Of a DNA stretch of 64,000 bases, positions 1-9,607 are shown in pieces (position 1 is the first letter of the stretch; the number at the start of each line of letters is the position of its first letter). The translations under genes were made by a program, and so were the position numbers. The notes under the pieces are model-generated. The model worked only from the letters and a program-made list of their open reading frames with translations, ran no database searches and was not told the DNA's origin. The DNA comes from Streptomyces cinnabarinus (GTDB taxonomy: Bacteria; Actinomycetota; Actinomycetes; Streptomycetales; Streptomycetaceae). The stretch covers positions 7,254,001-7,318,000 of the forward strand of contig NZ_CP114413.1 in the NCBI RefSeq assembly GCF_027270315.1. The letters run 5' to 3'.

Positions 1-1
1 C

Positions 2-874
2 CGCTCCTTCAGCGCCGTCGGCATCACCGGCAACCGCGGCTGGTCCCCGACCTCCCTGTCACCGCTGCAGACGCTGTACGTCCACGGCGGTGTCCGCACC
101 CGCGGCCCGTACGCCGAACTCGACGACCGTGACTTCACCGCGGCCTGTGTGGCGGACCTGAAGGACCTCCTCGGCCACACCCGCCCGCCCGCCGCCCTCA
201 TCGCCGAGCCCATCCAGGGCGTCGGCGGCTTCACCTCGGGCCCGGACGGACTGTACGCGGCCTTCCGCGAGGTGCTCGCCGAGCGCGGCATCCTGTGGAT
301 CGCCGACGAGGTGCAGACCGGCTGGGGCCGCACCGGCGAGCACTTCTGGGGCTGGCAGGCGCACGGGCAGAACGGACCGCCGGACATCGTCACCTTCGCC
401 AAGGGCATCGGCAACGGCGCGTCCATCGGCGGGGTGATCGCCCGCGCCGAGATCATGAACTGCCTGGACGCCAACAGCATCTCGACCTTCGGCGGCACCC
501 AGATCACCATGGCGGCCGGCCTCGCGAACCTGACGTACCTCCTGGAACACGATCTCCAGGGCAACGCCCGGCGGGTCGGCGGGCTGCTCATCGAGCGGCT
601 GCGGGCGGTCGGCGCGCAGGTGCCGTACGTCCGGGAGGTGCGGGGGCGCGGGCTGATGATCGGTATCGAGCTGGCCGAACCCGGCACCGGCCGGGCGGCG
701 CCCGAGGCGGCGTCGGCCGTGCTGGAGGCGGCCCGCGAGGGCGGGCTGCTGATCGGCAAGGGCGGCGGCCATGACACCAGCGCGCTGCGGGTCGCCCCGC
801 CGCTGACGCTGTCCGTCGCGGAGGCCGAGGAGGGCGCCGCGATCCTGGAACGCGCTCTCAGGAGTCTTCAGTAA
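2..874 (+). CDS. Class III (omega) aminotransferase, 5' end outside window
   Basis: This is the C-terminal 290 codons of a PLP-dependent class III aminotransferase; the reading frame is already open at base 2, so the start lies upstream. Visible family features are IADEVQTGWGRTG (the Asp that binds the pyridine nitrogen of PLP) and TFAKGIGNGASIGG (the Schiff-base Lys). Family knowledge: such enzymes include beta-alanine:pyruvate and 4-aminobutyrate transaminases. It lies 14 bases before the pucR-like gene and next to beta-ureidopropionase. I infer that it transaminates beta-alanine, the end product of uracil degradation, to malonate semialdehyde. Substrate specificity cannot be read from the sequence. 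Confidence 0.9.
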   Translation, partial: RSFSAVGITGNRGWSPTSLSPLQTLYVHGGVRTRGPYAELDDRDFTAACVADLKDLLGHTRPPAALIAEPIQGVGGFTSGPDGLYAAFREVLAERGILWIADEVQTGWGRTGEHFWGWQAHGQNGPPDIVTFAKGIGNGASIGGVIARAEIMNCLDANSISTFGGTQITMAAGLANLTYLLEHDLQGNARRVGGLLIERLRAVGAQVPYVREVRGRGLMIGIELAEPGTGRAAPEAASAVLEAAREGGLLIGKGGGHDTSALRVAPPLTLSVAEAEEGAAILERALRSLQ

Positions 875-888
875 GGGACGGCACCGCC

Positions 889-2430
889 ATGACCACCACC
901 TGGGAACCCGCCCTGTCGGTCCGTCAGGTCCTCACCCTGGAGCGGGTGCTGGCCGGGGAGCCCGAGGTGGTGGCCGGAGCGGGACAGCTCGACCGGCTGG
1001 TGCGCTGGGTGCATGTCGCCGAGGCCGCCGATGTCGGGGTGATGCTCAGCGGCGGCGAGATGGTACTCACCACCGGGGTGCTGCTGGCCGGTGACGAGAG
1101 CGCGCAGGCCGAGTACATCCGTTCCCTGCACCGCGCGGAGGCGGCGGCCGTGGTCCTCGGGCTCGGCCGCGCCTTCCCGGCCGCCCCCGAGGTGATGCGC
1201 CGGGCGGCCGAGCGGTGCGGGCTGCCCATGGTCGTGCTGCACCGGCCGTTCCCCTTCGCCGAGCTGACCGAGGAGGTCCAGTCCCGGCTGGTGCGGCGGA
1301 AGTTCGCCGCGGTCAGTCTGTCGGAGTCGGTGCGCACCGCCCTCACCGGGCTGATCACCGCGGGCGCCCCGCTCCAGCGGCTGCTGGACGAGGTCGCCCA
1401 GCACAGCGCCTGTCCGGTCGTCGTCACCAACCTCGCCCACCGGGTGCTGGCCACCGCGGGGGAGCGGCCGGCCGTGGACGACGTCCTGCGCGACTGGGAG
1501 CGCATCTCCCGGCAGGCAGGCGGCAGCGAGGGCGACGGCTGGATCCGCGCCGAACTCGGCGGCCGCGGCGAACGCTGGGGCCAGATCGTGCTGTGCGGCC
1601 ACCGCGGCGACACCGCCACCGGACGGCTGCTCGCCGACCGGGCCGCCGAAGCGCTGGTCCTGCACCGCATGCTCGGCGGCAACTCCGCCTGCACCTGGGA
1701 GGAGCAGTCCGCGCAGAGCCTGCTCACCGACCTGGTCAGCGGGGTCGTACCGGCCCGCCAACTGCTGCCCCGGGCACGGGCCGCCGGACTGCCCGTCAAC
1801 CGGCGCACCTTCGTGCCGCTGGTCGTCCGGGACGGCGACCCCGCCCAACTCGACCGGGTGCTCCGCATGCTGGGGCTGCCCGGTATCGTCGCCGAGCTCG
1901 CCGACTCGGCAACAGCTGTATTGCTCAGCCTGGCCCGGGACCAGGACGCGACCGTGCTCGCCGCCAACTTCGCCACCCGGCTGCGCTCGGAGGCGCCCGG
2001 CACGATCGTGGCCGCCGCCGACCCCCGGGCCGGCTGGGACGACGTACCGGCAGGGCTGCGCGAGGCCCGGCATGTGGCGGAGGCGGTGGCCGACGCCCTC
2101 GACCTGCCCGCTGTAGTCCGCCTCCGGGACGTCCATCTGCGCGGTCTGGTACGGCTGTTGCGGGACGACCCGCATGTGCAGTCCTTCGCGGAACGGGAAC
2201 TGGACGGGCTGCTGGGCGACCCGCAGGAGGATCTCCTGGCGGTCCTGCGCACCTACCTCGCCACCGGCCGCAACAAGTCCCGCACTGCCCAGCTCCACCA
2301 CGTCTCCCGGCCCGCCCTCTATCGCCGGCTGGAAGCGATACAGGCCCGGCTCGGGGTGGACCTCGACGACTTCGAGCAGGCCGCATCCGTGCACATCGCC
2401 CTGCTCGCACACGACGCGCAACAGGGCTGA
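889..2430 (+). CDS. PucR-family transcriptional regulator
   Basis: A 513-residue protein of typical PucR layout. It has an N-terminal purine-catabolism regulator domain (about residues 10-130, beginning SVRQVLTLERVLAGEPEVVAGA), a middle GGDEF-like/CdaR domain (about 290-410) and a C-terminal PucR helix-turn-helix (about 455-505, with GRNKSRTAQLHHVSRPALYRR). The ATG at 889 follows AGGGACGG and the preceding aminotransferase by 14 bases, so the two are probably cotranscribed. Family members control purine, pyrimidine or allantoin catabolism in response to pathway metabolites. The repeated motifs in 2428-2527 directly downstream are candidate binding sites. Confidence 0.92.
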   Translation: MTTTWEPALSVRQVLTLERVLAGEPEVVAGAGQLDRLVRWVHVAEAADVGVMLSGGEMVLTTGVLLAGDESAQAEYIRSLHRAEAAAVVLGLGRAFPAAPEVMRRAAERCGLPMVVLHRPFPFAELTEEVQSRLVRRKFAAVSLSESVRTALTGLITAGAPLQRLLDEVAQHSACPVVVTNLAHRVLATAGERPAVDDVLRDWERISRQAGGSEGDGWIRAELGGRGERWGQIVLCGHRGDTATGRLLADRAAEALVLHRMLGGNSACTWEEQSAQSLLTDLVSGVVPARQLLPRARAAGLPVNRRTFVPLVVRDGDPAQLDRVLRMLGLPGIVAELADSATAVLLSLARDQDATVLAANFATRLRSEAPGTIVAAADPRAGWDDVPAGLREARHVAEAVADALDLPAVVRLRDVHLRGLVRLLRDDPHVQSFAERELDGLLGDPQEDLLAVLRTYLATGRNKSRTAQLHHVSRPALYRRLEAIQARLGVDLDDFEQAASVHIALLAHDAQQG

Positions 2431-2467
2431 AACATGCCACGACCTGGGAAAACGGCGGTGAAACATG
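2428..2467 (+). promoter_or_regulatory. Direct repeat pair TGAAACATG
   Basis: TGAAACATG occurs at 2428-2436 and again at 2459-2467, each followed within a few bases by CCACG. The spacing is 31 bp, about three helical turns. The first copy overlaps the pucR stop codon. Position and spacing suggest a dimeric regulator binding upstream of the beta-ureidopropionase gene, probably the adjacent PucR protein. This is inferred; there is no footprint. Confidence 0.4.
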
Positions 2468-2480
2468 GGCCCACGAAGAG

Positions 2481-2527
2481 GTGACACCGTGGCACGCCCG
2501 AGGCCCGCAGACGTGACACCGTGCCAC
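2481..2527 (+). promoter_or_regulatory. Direct repeat pair GTGACACCGTGSCAC, putative operator
   Basis: GTGACACCGTGGCAC at 2481-2495 and GTGACACCGTGCCAC at 2513-2527 differ at one base and lie 32 bp apart. Each half is itself partly symmetrical (GTG...CAC). A -10-like TAGTCT follows at 2551-2556 and the beta-ureidopropionase start is at 2586. The arrangement is what would be expected for an activator or repressor acting on the pyrimidine-degradation operon. Confidence 0.5.
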
Positions 2528-2585
2528 TCAAAGCCCGCGTTCGGACTTCCTAGTCTCGCTGCACACCGAGCGACCGGAGGTCCCG

Positions 2586-3428
2586 ATGAGCAGAGTGATC
2601 CGCGCCGCCCTCTTCCAGACCGCGTGGACGGGCGACAAGGAATCGATGATCCAGGTACACGAGCAGGCGGCCCGCGACGCGGCCGCGCAGGGTGCTCAAG
2701 TCCTGTGCTTCCAGGAGCTGTTCTACGGGCCGTACTTCTGCCAGGTGCAGGACAAGGCGTTCTACGAGTACGCCGAGCAGATCCCCGAGGGCCCGACCGT
2801 ACGGCGCTTCCAGGCGCTGGCGAAGGAGCTGGGACTGGTCCTCGTACTGCCGATGTACGAGGAGGAACAGCCCGGCGTCCTCTACAACACCGCCGCAGTG
2901 ATCGACGCCGACGGCTCCTATCTGGGCAAGTACCGCAAGACCCACATCCCCCAAGTGCAGGGATTCTGGGAGAAGTTCTACTTCCGGCCCGGGAACAGCG
3001 GCTGGCCGGTCTTCGAGACCGCCGTCGGCAAGATCGGCGTCTACATCTGCTACGACCGCCACTTCCCCGAGGGCTGGCGGGCGCTCGGCCTAGCCGGTGC
3101 CGAGATCGTCTTCAACCCCTCGGCCACCTCGCGCGGACTCTCCCGCTATCTGTGGCAGTTGGAGCAGCCCGCGGCGGCCGTCGCCAACGAGTACTTCGTG
3201 GGCGCGATCAACCGGGTCGGCGTGGAGGACCTCGGCGACAACGACTTCTACGGCACCACGTACTTCGTGGACCCGGAGGCCCAGTTCGTCGGCGAGGTGG
3301 CGAGCGACAAGGAGACCGAACTCGTCGTCCGCGACCTGGATCTCGCCAAGCTGCGAGAAGTCCGCGACCGCTGGCAGTTCTACCGGGACCGGGCGCCGGG
3401 GGCGTACGGACCGCTCACGGCGCCGTAA
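2586..3428 (+). CDS. Beta-ureidopropionase / nitrilase-superfamily amidohydrolase
   Basis: A 280-residue cytoplasmic carbon-nitrogen hydrolase. The Glu-Lys-Cys triad is visible as E44 (FQELFYGP), K118 (YRKTHIP) and C155 (GVYICYDRHFPEGW). Family knowledge: these residues attack the ureido or amide carbon, and beta-ureidopropionase converts N-carbamoyl-beta-alanine to beta-alanine, CO2 and ammonia. The start has a good GGAGG five bases before ATG. The following gene encodes dihydropyrimidinase, the preceding pathway step, which supports the assignment over N-carbamylputrescine amidase, a close relative that cannot be fully excluded. Confidence 0.88.
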   Translation: MSRVIRAALFQTAWTGDKESMIQVHEQAARDAAAQGAQVLCFQELFYGPYFCQVQDKAFYEYAEQIPEGPTVRRFQALAKELGLVLVLPMYEEEQPGVLYNTAAVIDADGSYLGKYRKTHIPQVQGFWEKFYFRPGNSGWPVFETAVGKIGVYICYDRHFPEGWRALGLAGAEIVFNPSATSRGLSRYLWQLEQPAAAVANEYFVGAINRVGVEDLGDNDFYGTTYFVDPEAQFVGEVASDKETELVVRDLDLAKLREVRDRWQFYRDRAPGAYGPLTAP

Positions 3429-3444
3429 GAGCTCCCGTCAGCGC

Positions 3445-3490
3445 ATCCCACCCAGGGGCGCGGGGATCTGCGCGACCAGCCACCACCAAG
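3445..3490 (+). repeat. Dispersed intergenic repeat, copy 1
   Basis: The segment starting ATCCCACCCAGGGGCGCGGG and continuing through CTGCGCGACCAGCC is nearly identical to 22012-22050. It lies between two same-strand genes and can form a small CGCG/CGCG hairpin. I recall very similar GGGGCGCGGGGAACTGCGCG sequences between many Streptomyces genes. Confidence 0.6.
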
Positions 3491-3519
3491 CCGCACGCGA
3501 TCACCGAGGGAGAGGACCC

Positions 3520-4914
3520 ATGACCGGCCAAACAGTAATCCGTGGCGGCCTTGTCATCACCGCGTCCGACGAGGTCCACGCCGACGTCCTGATCGAGGAC
3601 GGCCGGGTCGCCGCCCTCGCCGTGCCCGGTACGCAGGACTGGAGCGAGGACCGCACGATCGACGCCACGGGCAAGTACGTCATCCCGGGCGGCGTCGACG
3701 CCCACACCCACATGGAGCTGCCGTTCGGCGGCACCTTCGCCTCCGACACCTTCGAGACCGGCACCCGGGCCGCCGCCTGGGGCGGTACGACCACCATCGT
3801 GGACTTCGCCGTGCAGAGCGTCGGGCACAGCCTGCGCGAAGGGCTCGACGCCTGGCACGCCAAGGCCGAGGGCAACTGCGCCATCGACTACGGCTTCCAC
3901 ATGATCGTCTCCGACGTCAACCAGGACACCCTCAAGGAGATGGACCTGCTGGTCGAGGAGGGCGTCACCTCCTTCAAGCAGTTCATGGCCTACCCGGGCG
4001 TCTTCTACTCGGACGACGGCCAGATCCTGCGCGCCATGCAGCGCTCCGCCGAGAACGGCGGACTGATCATGATGCACGCCGAGAACGGCATCGCGATCGA
4101 TGTGCTGGTGGAGCAGGCGCTGGCGCGCGGGGAGCGGGATCCGCGCTATCACGGGGAGGTCCGCAAGGCCCTGCTGGAGGCCGAGGCGACCCATCGGGCC
4201 ATCCGGCTCGCGCAGGTCGCGGGAGCGCCGCTGTACGTCGTGCACGTCTCGGCCATGGAGGCGGTGGCCGAGCTGGCGCGGGCGCGCGACGAGGGGCTGA
4301 ACGTCTTCGGCGAGACGTGCCCGCAGTATCTGTTCCTGTCCACCGACAACCTCGCCGAGCCTGACTTCGAGGGCGCGAAGTACGTGTGCAGCACGCCGTT
4401 GCGGCCGCGCGAGCACCAGGCCCAACTCTGGAAGGGCCTCAGGACCAACGACCTCCAGGTCGTCTCCACCGACCACTGCCCCTTCTGCTTCGTCGGCCAG
4501 AAGGAGCTGGGCCGCGGCGACTTCTCCAAGATCCCCAACGGGCTGCCGGGCGTGGAGAACCGGATGGACCTGCTCCACCAGGCCGTTGTCGACGGGCACA
4601 TCTCGCGCCGCCGCTGGATCGAGATCGCCTGCGCCACCCCGGCCCGGATGTTCGGGATGTACCCGAAGAAGGGCACCATCGCGCCGGGCTCCGACGCCGA
4701 CATCGTGATCTACGACCCTCAGGCCGAGCAGGTCATGTCGGCCGAGACCCATCACATGAACGTCGACTACTCGGCCTACGAGGGCAAGCGCACCACCGGC
4801 CGGGTGGAGACGGTCCTCTCCCGCGGTGAAGTCGTCATCAGCGAGCGGGAGTACACCGGCCGCGCCGGGCACGGCGTCTACACCCCCCGCTCCACCTGTC
4901 AGTACCTCAACTAG
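3520..4914 (+). CDS. hydA: Dihydropyrimidinase (D-hydantoinase family)
   Basis: A 464-residue amidohydrolase-superfamily enzyme that opens 5,6-dihydrouracil or dihydrothymine to the N-carbamoyl-beta-amino acid. Metal ligands can be seen: H62 and H64 (DAHTHMELPFGG), a Lys at 153 (SFKQFMAYPG) normally carboxylated in this family, H186 (HAENG), H242 (VVHVSA) and D318 (STDHCPF). I chose ATG 3520, preceded by GGGAGAGG, although the frame is open further upstream. It lies between beta-ureidopropionase and the F420-type oxidoreductase, consistent with one catabolic operon. Confidence 0.94.
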   Translation: MTGQTVIRGGLVITASDEVHADVLIEDGRVAALAVPGTQDWSEDRTIDATGKYVIPGGVDAHTHMELPFGGTFASDTFETGTRAAAWGGTTTIVDFAVQSVGHSLREGLDAWHAKAEGNCAIDYGFHMIVSDVNQDTLKEMDLLVEEGVTSFKQFMAYPGVFYSDDGQILRAMQRSAENGGLIMMHAENGIAIDVLVEQALARGERDPRYHGEVRKALLEAEATHRAIRLAQVAGAPLYVVHVSAMEAVAELARARDEGLNVFGETCPQYLFLSTDNLAEPDFEGAKYVCSTPLRPREHQAQLWKGLRTNDLQVVSTDHCPFCFVGQKELGRGDFSKIPNGLPGVENRMDLLHQAVVDGHISRRRWIEIACATPARMFGMYPKKGTIAPGSDADIVIYDPQAEQVMSAETHHMNVDYSAYEGKRTTGRVETVLSRGEVVISEREYTGRAGHGVYTPRSTCQYLN

Positions 4915-4925
4915 GAGTGGCGCAC

Positions 4926-5945
4926 ATGGACTTCGGACTCGTCCTGCAGACCGACCCGCCGGCCTCGAAGGTCATCAGCCTGATGAAGCGGGCCGAGCGC
5001 AACGGCTTCACGCACGGCTGGACCTTCGACTCGGCCGTGCTGTGGCAGGAACCGTTCGTGATCTACAGTCAGATCCTATCCAACACCACCAAGCTGACGG
5101 TCGGACCCATGGTCACCAACCCGGGCACCCGCACCTGGGAAGTCACCGCCTCCACCTTCGCCACCCTCAACGACATGTTCGGCAACCGCACGATCTGCGG
5201 GATCGGCCGCGGCGACTCCGCGATGCGGGTGGCCGGACGCAAGCCCAACACCCTCGCCCGGATCAGCGAGGCCATGAAGGTCATCCGCGCCCTCGCCCGC
5301 GGCGACGAGGCCGACCTCGGCGGCACGGTCGTCCACTTCCCGTGGATCAAGGAGGGCGCCGAACTCCCGGTCTGGATGGCCGCGTACGGGCCGAAGGCGC
5401 TGAGGATGACCGGCGAGGAGGCGGACGGATTCATCCTCCAGCTCTCCGACCTCTATCTCACCGAGTACATGGTCAAGGCGGTCAAGGACGCGGCGGCCGC
5501 GGCCGGCCGTGACCCCGGGGACGTGAAGATCTGCGTCGCCGCCCCCGCCTACGTCACCGCGGACGACTCGCCCGAGGCGCTCGCCCACGCGCGGGAGCAG
5601 TGCCGCTGGTTCGGCGGGATGGTCGGCAACCATGTCGCCGACCTGGTGTCCAAGTACGGCGAGCACTCCGCCGCCGTACCCGACGAACTCACCGACTACA
5701 TCAAGGCCCGTGAGGGCTACGACTACTCGCACCACGGCCGCGCCGACAACCCCGACACCGCCTTCGTGCCCGACGAGATCGTCGACCGCTTCTGTGTCAT
5801 CGGGCCGGTCGAGAAGCACATCGAGAAGCTGACCGCCCTGCGTGAGCTGGGCGTCGACCAGTTCGCCGTCTACGACATGCACGACGCCCAGGAAGCCGTC
5901 ATCGACGCGTACGGCGCGCAGGTCATCCCCGCGCTCAACGGCTGA
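4926..5945 (+). CDS. LLM-class F420-dependent oxidoreductase, TIGR03842-type
   Basis: A 339-residue luciferase-like TIM-barrel flavin/F420 enzyme (MDFGLVLQTDPPASKV at the N-terminus; GNRTICGIGRGDSAMRVAGRKP in the core, typical of the TIGR03842 group). The GTG at 4917 overlaps the AGGAG ribosome site, so ATG 4926 with eight-base spacing is preferred. It follows hydA by 11 bases. No dihydropyrimidine dehydrogenase gene is visible. By position this enzyme is a candidate for the uracil/dihydrouracil redox step or another step on a pathway intermediate, which is inference. Confidence 0.85.
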   Translation: MDFGLVLQTDPPASKVISLMKRAERNGFTHGWTFDSAVLWQEPFVIYSQILSNTTKLTVGPMVTNPGTRTWEVTASTFATLNDMFGNRTICGIGRGDSAMRVAGRKPNTLARISEAMKVIRALARGDEADLGGTVVHFPWIKEGAELPVWMAAYGPKALRMTGEEADGFILQLSDLYLTEYMVKAVKDAAAAAGRDPGDVKICVAAPAYVTADDSPEALAHAREQCRWFGGMVGNHVADLVSKYGEHSAAVPDELTDYIKAREGYDYSHHGRADNPDTAFVPDEIVDRFCVIGPVEKHIEKLTALRELGVDQFAVYDMHDAQEAVIDAYGAQVIPALNG

Positions 5946-5962
5946 ACTCCCTTCCCACAGCT

Positions 5963-5991
5963 CCCCCTTCCCGCCGTTCCCGGGAAGGGGG
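5963..5991 (+). terminator. Perfect 11-bp hairpin after the oxidoreductase gene
   Basis: CCCCCTTCCCG (5963-5973) and CGGGAAGGGGG (5981-5991) form a perfect stem with a 7-base loop, 18 bases after the stop of the oxidoreductase gene. There is no T-run, which is common for Streptomyces terminators. It may separate the permease from the enzyme operon. Confidence 0.6.
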
Positions 5992-6070
5992 CCAGGACGC
6001 TTCCCTCAGCGCACCCCCCGGCGCCATCCGCACGGCCTCTCCCGTCCCACCGTCCCTGATTGGCCTGCCC

Positions 6071-7597
<1,527 letters not shown>

Positions 7598-7607
7598 CGC
7601 ACCGGCC

Positions 7608-7638
7608 GGAGGACGGTCAGGCCTTCTGGCCGTCCTCC
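7608..7638. terminator. Hairpin between convergent genes
   Basis: GGAGGACGG (7608-7616) pairs with CCGTCCTCC (7630-7638) across a 13-base loop, spanning the 19-base gap and the 3' end of the convergent DUF3558-like gene. It could terminate both transcripts. Confidence 0.5.
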
Positions 7639-8291
7639 AGCGCCCCCACCGCGTCCTTGGCGGCCTTGATGGCGCCCTTGTTGATCTCGTCCGAGCTGGG
7701 CGCGCCCTTGGACTCGAAGTCGCTGCCGTTGTACGTGACGACGACCAGCGCGTTGGACGCCCGGACCAGCACGACGCCCTCGCGGGTCTCCTGCTTGTCC
7801 TCGGTGGTCAGATTCACCACCGAATAGCCGACGTCACCGAGGCCCGGAACATCCCCTCCGCCGCTCTTGTCCTTGATGCGCTGTTCGTACGCGTTCTGTG
7901 CCGATTCATCCGACTCCTTGATCTCGAAGGAGACATCGAGCCAGCGGTAGTCGTATCCCTTGAGCGCGTTCCAGGAGCAGGTGCGGCGCAGCTTGGTGTC
8001 GGTCGACGGGATCTCCTTGCCCGCGGTCTTGGCGCCCGGGACCAGTGAGGTGACCGTCTTGGAGGACACGCTGTCGCAGGGCGCGGGAGCGCCGGTGTAC
8101 GTCTTCGACGCGGCGGACGTGGAGGGTGCGGATTCGGACTGACTCTCCGTCTTCTCCTGTGCCTGCGTCTGGGGGTCGGCGGCCGGTGCCGGGGCGAACG
8201 GGCCGGACGTCAGCGCCCAGCCCGCCGCGGCGAGCACCACGACGGGGGACAGGCGGGCGGTCAGGGCGAGTGGCAGTGAAAGGGGGCGCAC
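7617..8291 (-). CDS. Exported DUF3558-like protein
   Basis: 224 residues from a GTG start. An N-terminal hydrophobic signal segment (residues about 10-32, LTARLSPVVVLAAAGWALTSG) is followed by a Gln/Ser/Thr-rich low-complexity linker (40-65) and a globular domain with two Cys (APCDSV and RRTCSWN) that may form a disulfide. The CSWN context resembles DUF3558 proteins of actinobacteria, which are usually lipoproteins. Here no lipobox Cys is visible, so it is probably secreted or held by its uncleaved N-terminal helix. Function unknown. Confidence 0.75.
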   Translation of the reverse strand: MRPLSLPLALTARLSPVVVLAAAGWALTSGPFAPAPAADPQTQAQEKTESQSESAPSTSAASKTYTGAPAPCDSVSSKTVTSLVPGAKTAGKEIPSTDTKLRRTCSWNALKGYDYRWLDVSFEIKESDESAQNAYEQRIKDKSGGGDVPGLGDVGYSVVNLTTEDKQETREGVVLVRASNALVVVTYNGSDFESKGAPSSDEINKGAIKAAKDAVGALEDGQKA

Positions 8292-8438
8292 GGCGCACTT
8301 TTCGTGGGGGACGGTGCGGAGGAGTCCACACTGCGGACGGAACGGCAGTGTTGCACGACTGCCTGTGGGGCGGAAGTGTCAACTCGCTCCGTGCGCGCGC
8401 GGTGACGGAGGCCAACCGGTCGCGCGGTGAATGCCCGA

Positions 8439-9440
8439 TTATGTCCGCGCGGTCGACCGGCTCAGCGCGGACTCGATCCGGTCGACCGCGGTGAAGGCGC
8501 CGTAGGCCACCAGGTGCACCAGACAGTGGTCGGTGTGCTCCGGCCGCCGCCAGGCCGCCACGTCCTCGTCGGTGATGCGGTACGGCGCGAGGGCGGCCAG
8601 CAGCGCGAGCCGCGCCCCCGGCCGCTCCCGGCGGTCCGGGATGCCCTCCAGGGCGAGCCCCGGGTGCCGCCCGTCCCAGTGCCACATCGTCTCCAGTACG
8701 AGGGCCTGGTCGTCCGCGTCGAGCAGGTCGGCGCCGGTCATGGCCGCCTTGAGCAGCGCCGCGTACGCCGGGCCGACGGCGGTGTCACCCGCCCAGGCGG
8801 GGGCCTCGCCGGGGTCGGCGCGGTCCAGCAGCGCCAGCGCGTCACCGGGCCGGGCCGGGCGGCGCACGGTCCGCGAGAGCGTACGGCCCGCGAGGCTGCG
8901 GACCGCGCGGAAGCGCTCGGCGTTGCCGGGCAGCATCTGCTCGGTCAGCAGGGCCGACACGATGCGGTTGATGAAGTGGAACGACAGCGCGGTGCCGAGA
9001 TACCCGGGGGCGTGCTCCCGCGGGAAGGGGTACGGCTTGGACGCCGGGCTCGGGACGCGGGTCCCCTTGCCCCACTCCAGCACGCGCGCGTGCTCCTTGT
9101 TCTCCGGGCGTTCGCCCCGCGCGAGGCGCTCGGCGAGGGCGTGGTCTCCGGTGGCATGCAGCAGCACGGTGTGGGCGGTCACGCAGAACGGGCACTGGTT
9201 GGCCTGCGACACCCCGAACGCCGCGATCTCCTTGCCGGTCCGGCCGCCCGGTCCCGCGATCAGCGACTCGCGCATCAACGCCCAGGTGGCGGTGAGCAGT
9301 TCCGGCGCCGAGGACAGCACCACGAAGGTGACCGGTTCGTCGATGCCGAAGTCGCGGGAGAGCTGCTCGTAGACCTCGGCGACGCGTCCGGTGGCCGCCT
9401 TGGGCGGCTGGGGCTTGGTGTAGCGGAAGGCTGTGGTCAT
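8439..9440 (-). CDS. AhpD-like / carboxymuconolactone decarboxylase-family protein
   Basis: 333 residues, roughly twice the length of a simple AhpD domain. The core motif is CPFCVTAHTVLLHATG (about residues 82-97), the CxxC-x3-H pattern that in AhpD-like proteins provides a thiol redox pair. The N-terminal half is all-alpha and the C-terminal half probably arose from the same fold without the Cys pair. The likely role is peroxide or thiol redox chemistry, but related proteins have diverse activities. It is a single gene, divergent from the two-component system at 9608. Confidence 0.8.
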   Translation of the reverse strand: MTTAFRYTKPQPPKAATGRVAEVYEQLSRDFGIDEPVTFVVLSSAPELLTATWALMRESLIAGPGGRTGKEIAAFGVSQANQCPFCVTAHTVLLHATGDHALAERLARGERPENKEHARVLEWGKGTRVPSPASKPYPFPREHAPGYLGTALSFHFINRIVSALLTEQMLPGNAERFRAVRSLAGRTLSRTVRRPARPGDALALLDRADPGEAPAWAGDTAVGPAYAALLKAAMTGADLLDADDQALVLETMWHWDGRHPGLALEGIPDRRERPGARLALLAALAPYRITDEDVAAWRRPEHTDHCLVHLVAYGAFTAVDRIESALSRSTART

Positions 9441-9607
9441 GGGCAGCAGAGTGCGCCGCGGGCGGGCGCCCGGTCGTCGTACGGCCGAAGGGAGTTGCGG
9501 CTGCGCCGGCCGGGCCGTGCCGGGCCGGGGAGTACTGCGCCGGGAGTAGTCCGGGAGTTGTCCACAGGTCTGACGCCGGTGTCGGCGGATGCGTCTACTG
9601 TGCGGTC

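Noticed and set aside
868..2487. Long antisense ORF across the pucR gene
   Set aside because: High G+C gives long open frames on the opposite strand. This one has no ribosome site, no domain and an unnatural composition, while the sense frame is a complete PucR protein.
3097..3519. N-terminal extension of dihydropyrimidinase by 141 codons
   Set aside because: The extension overlaps the beta-ureidopropionase gene in another frame and lacks protein character; ATG 3520 has a proper ribosome site and matches family length.
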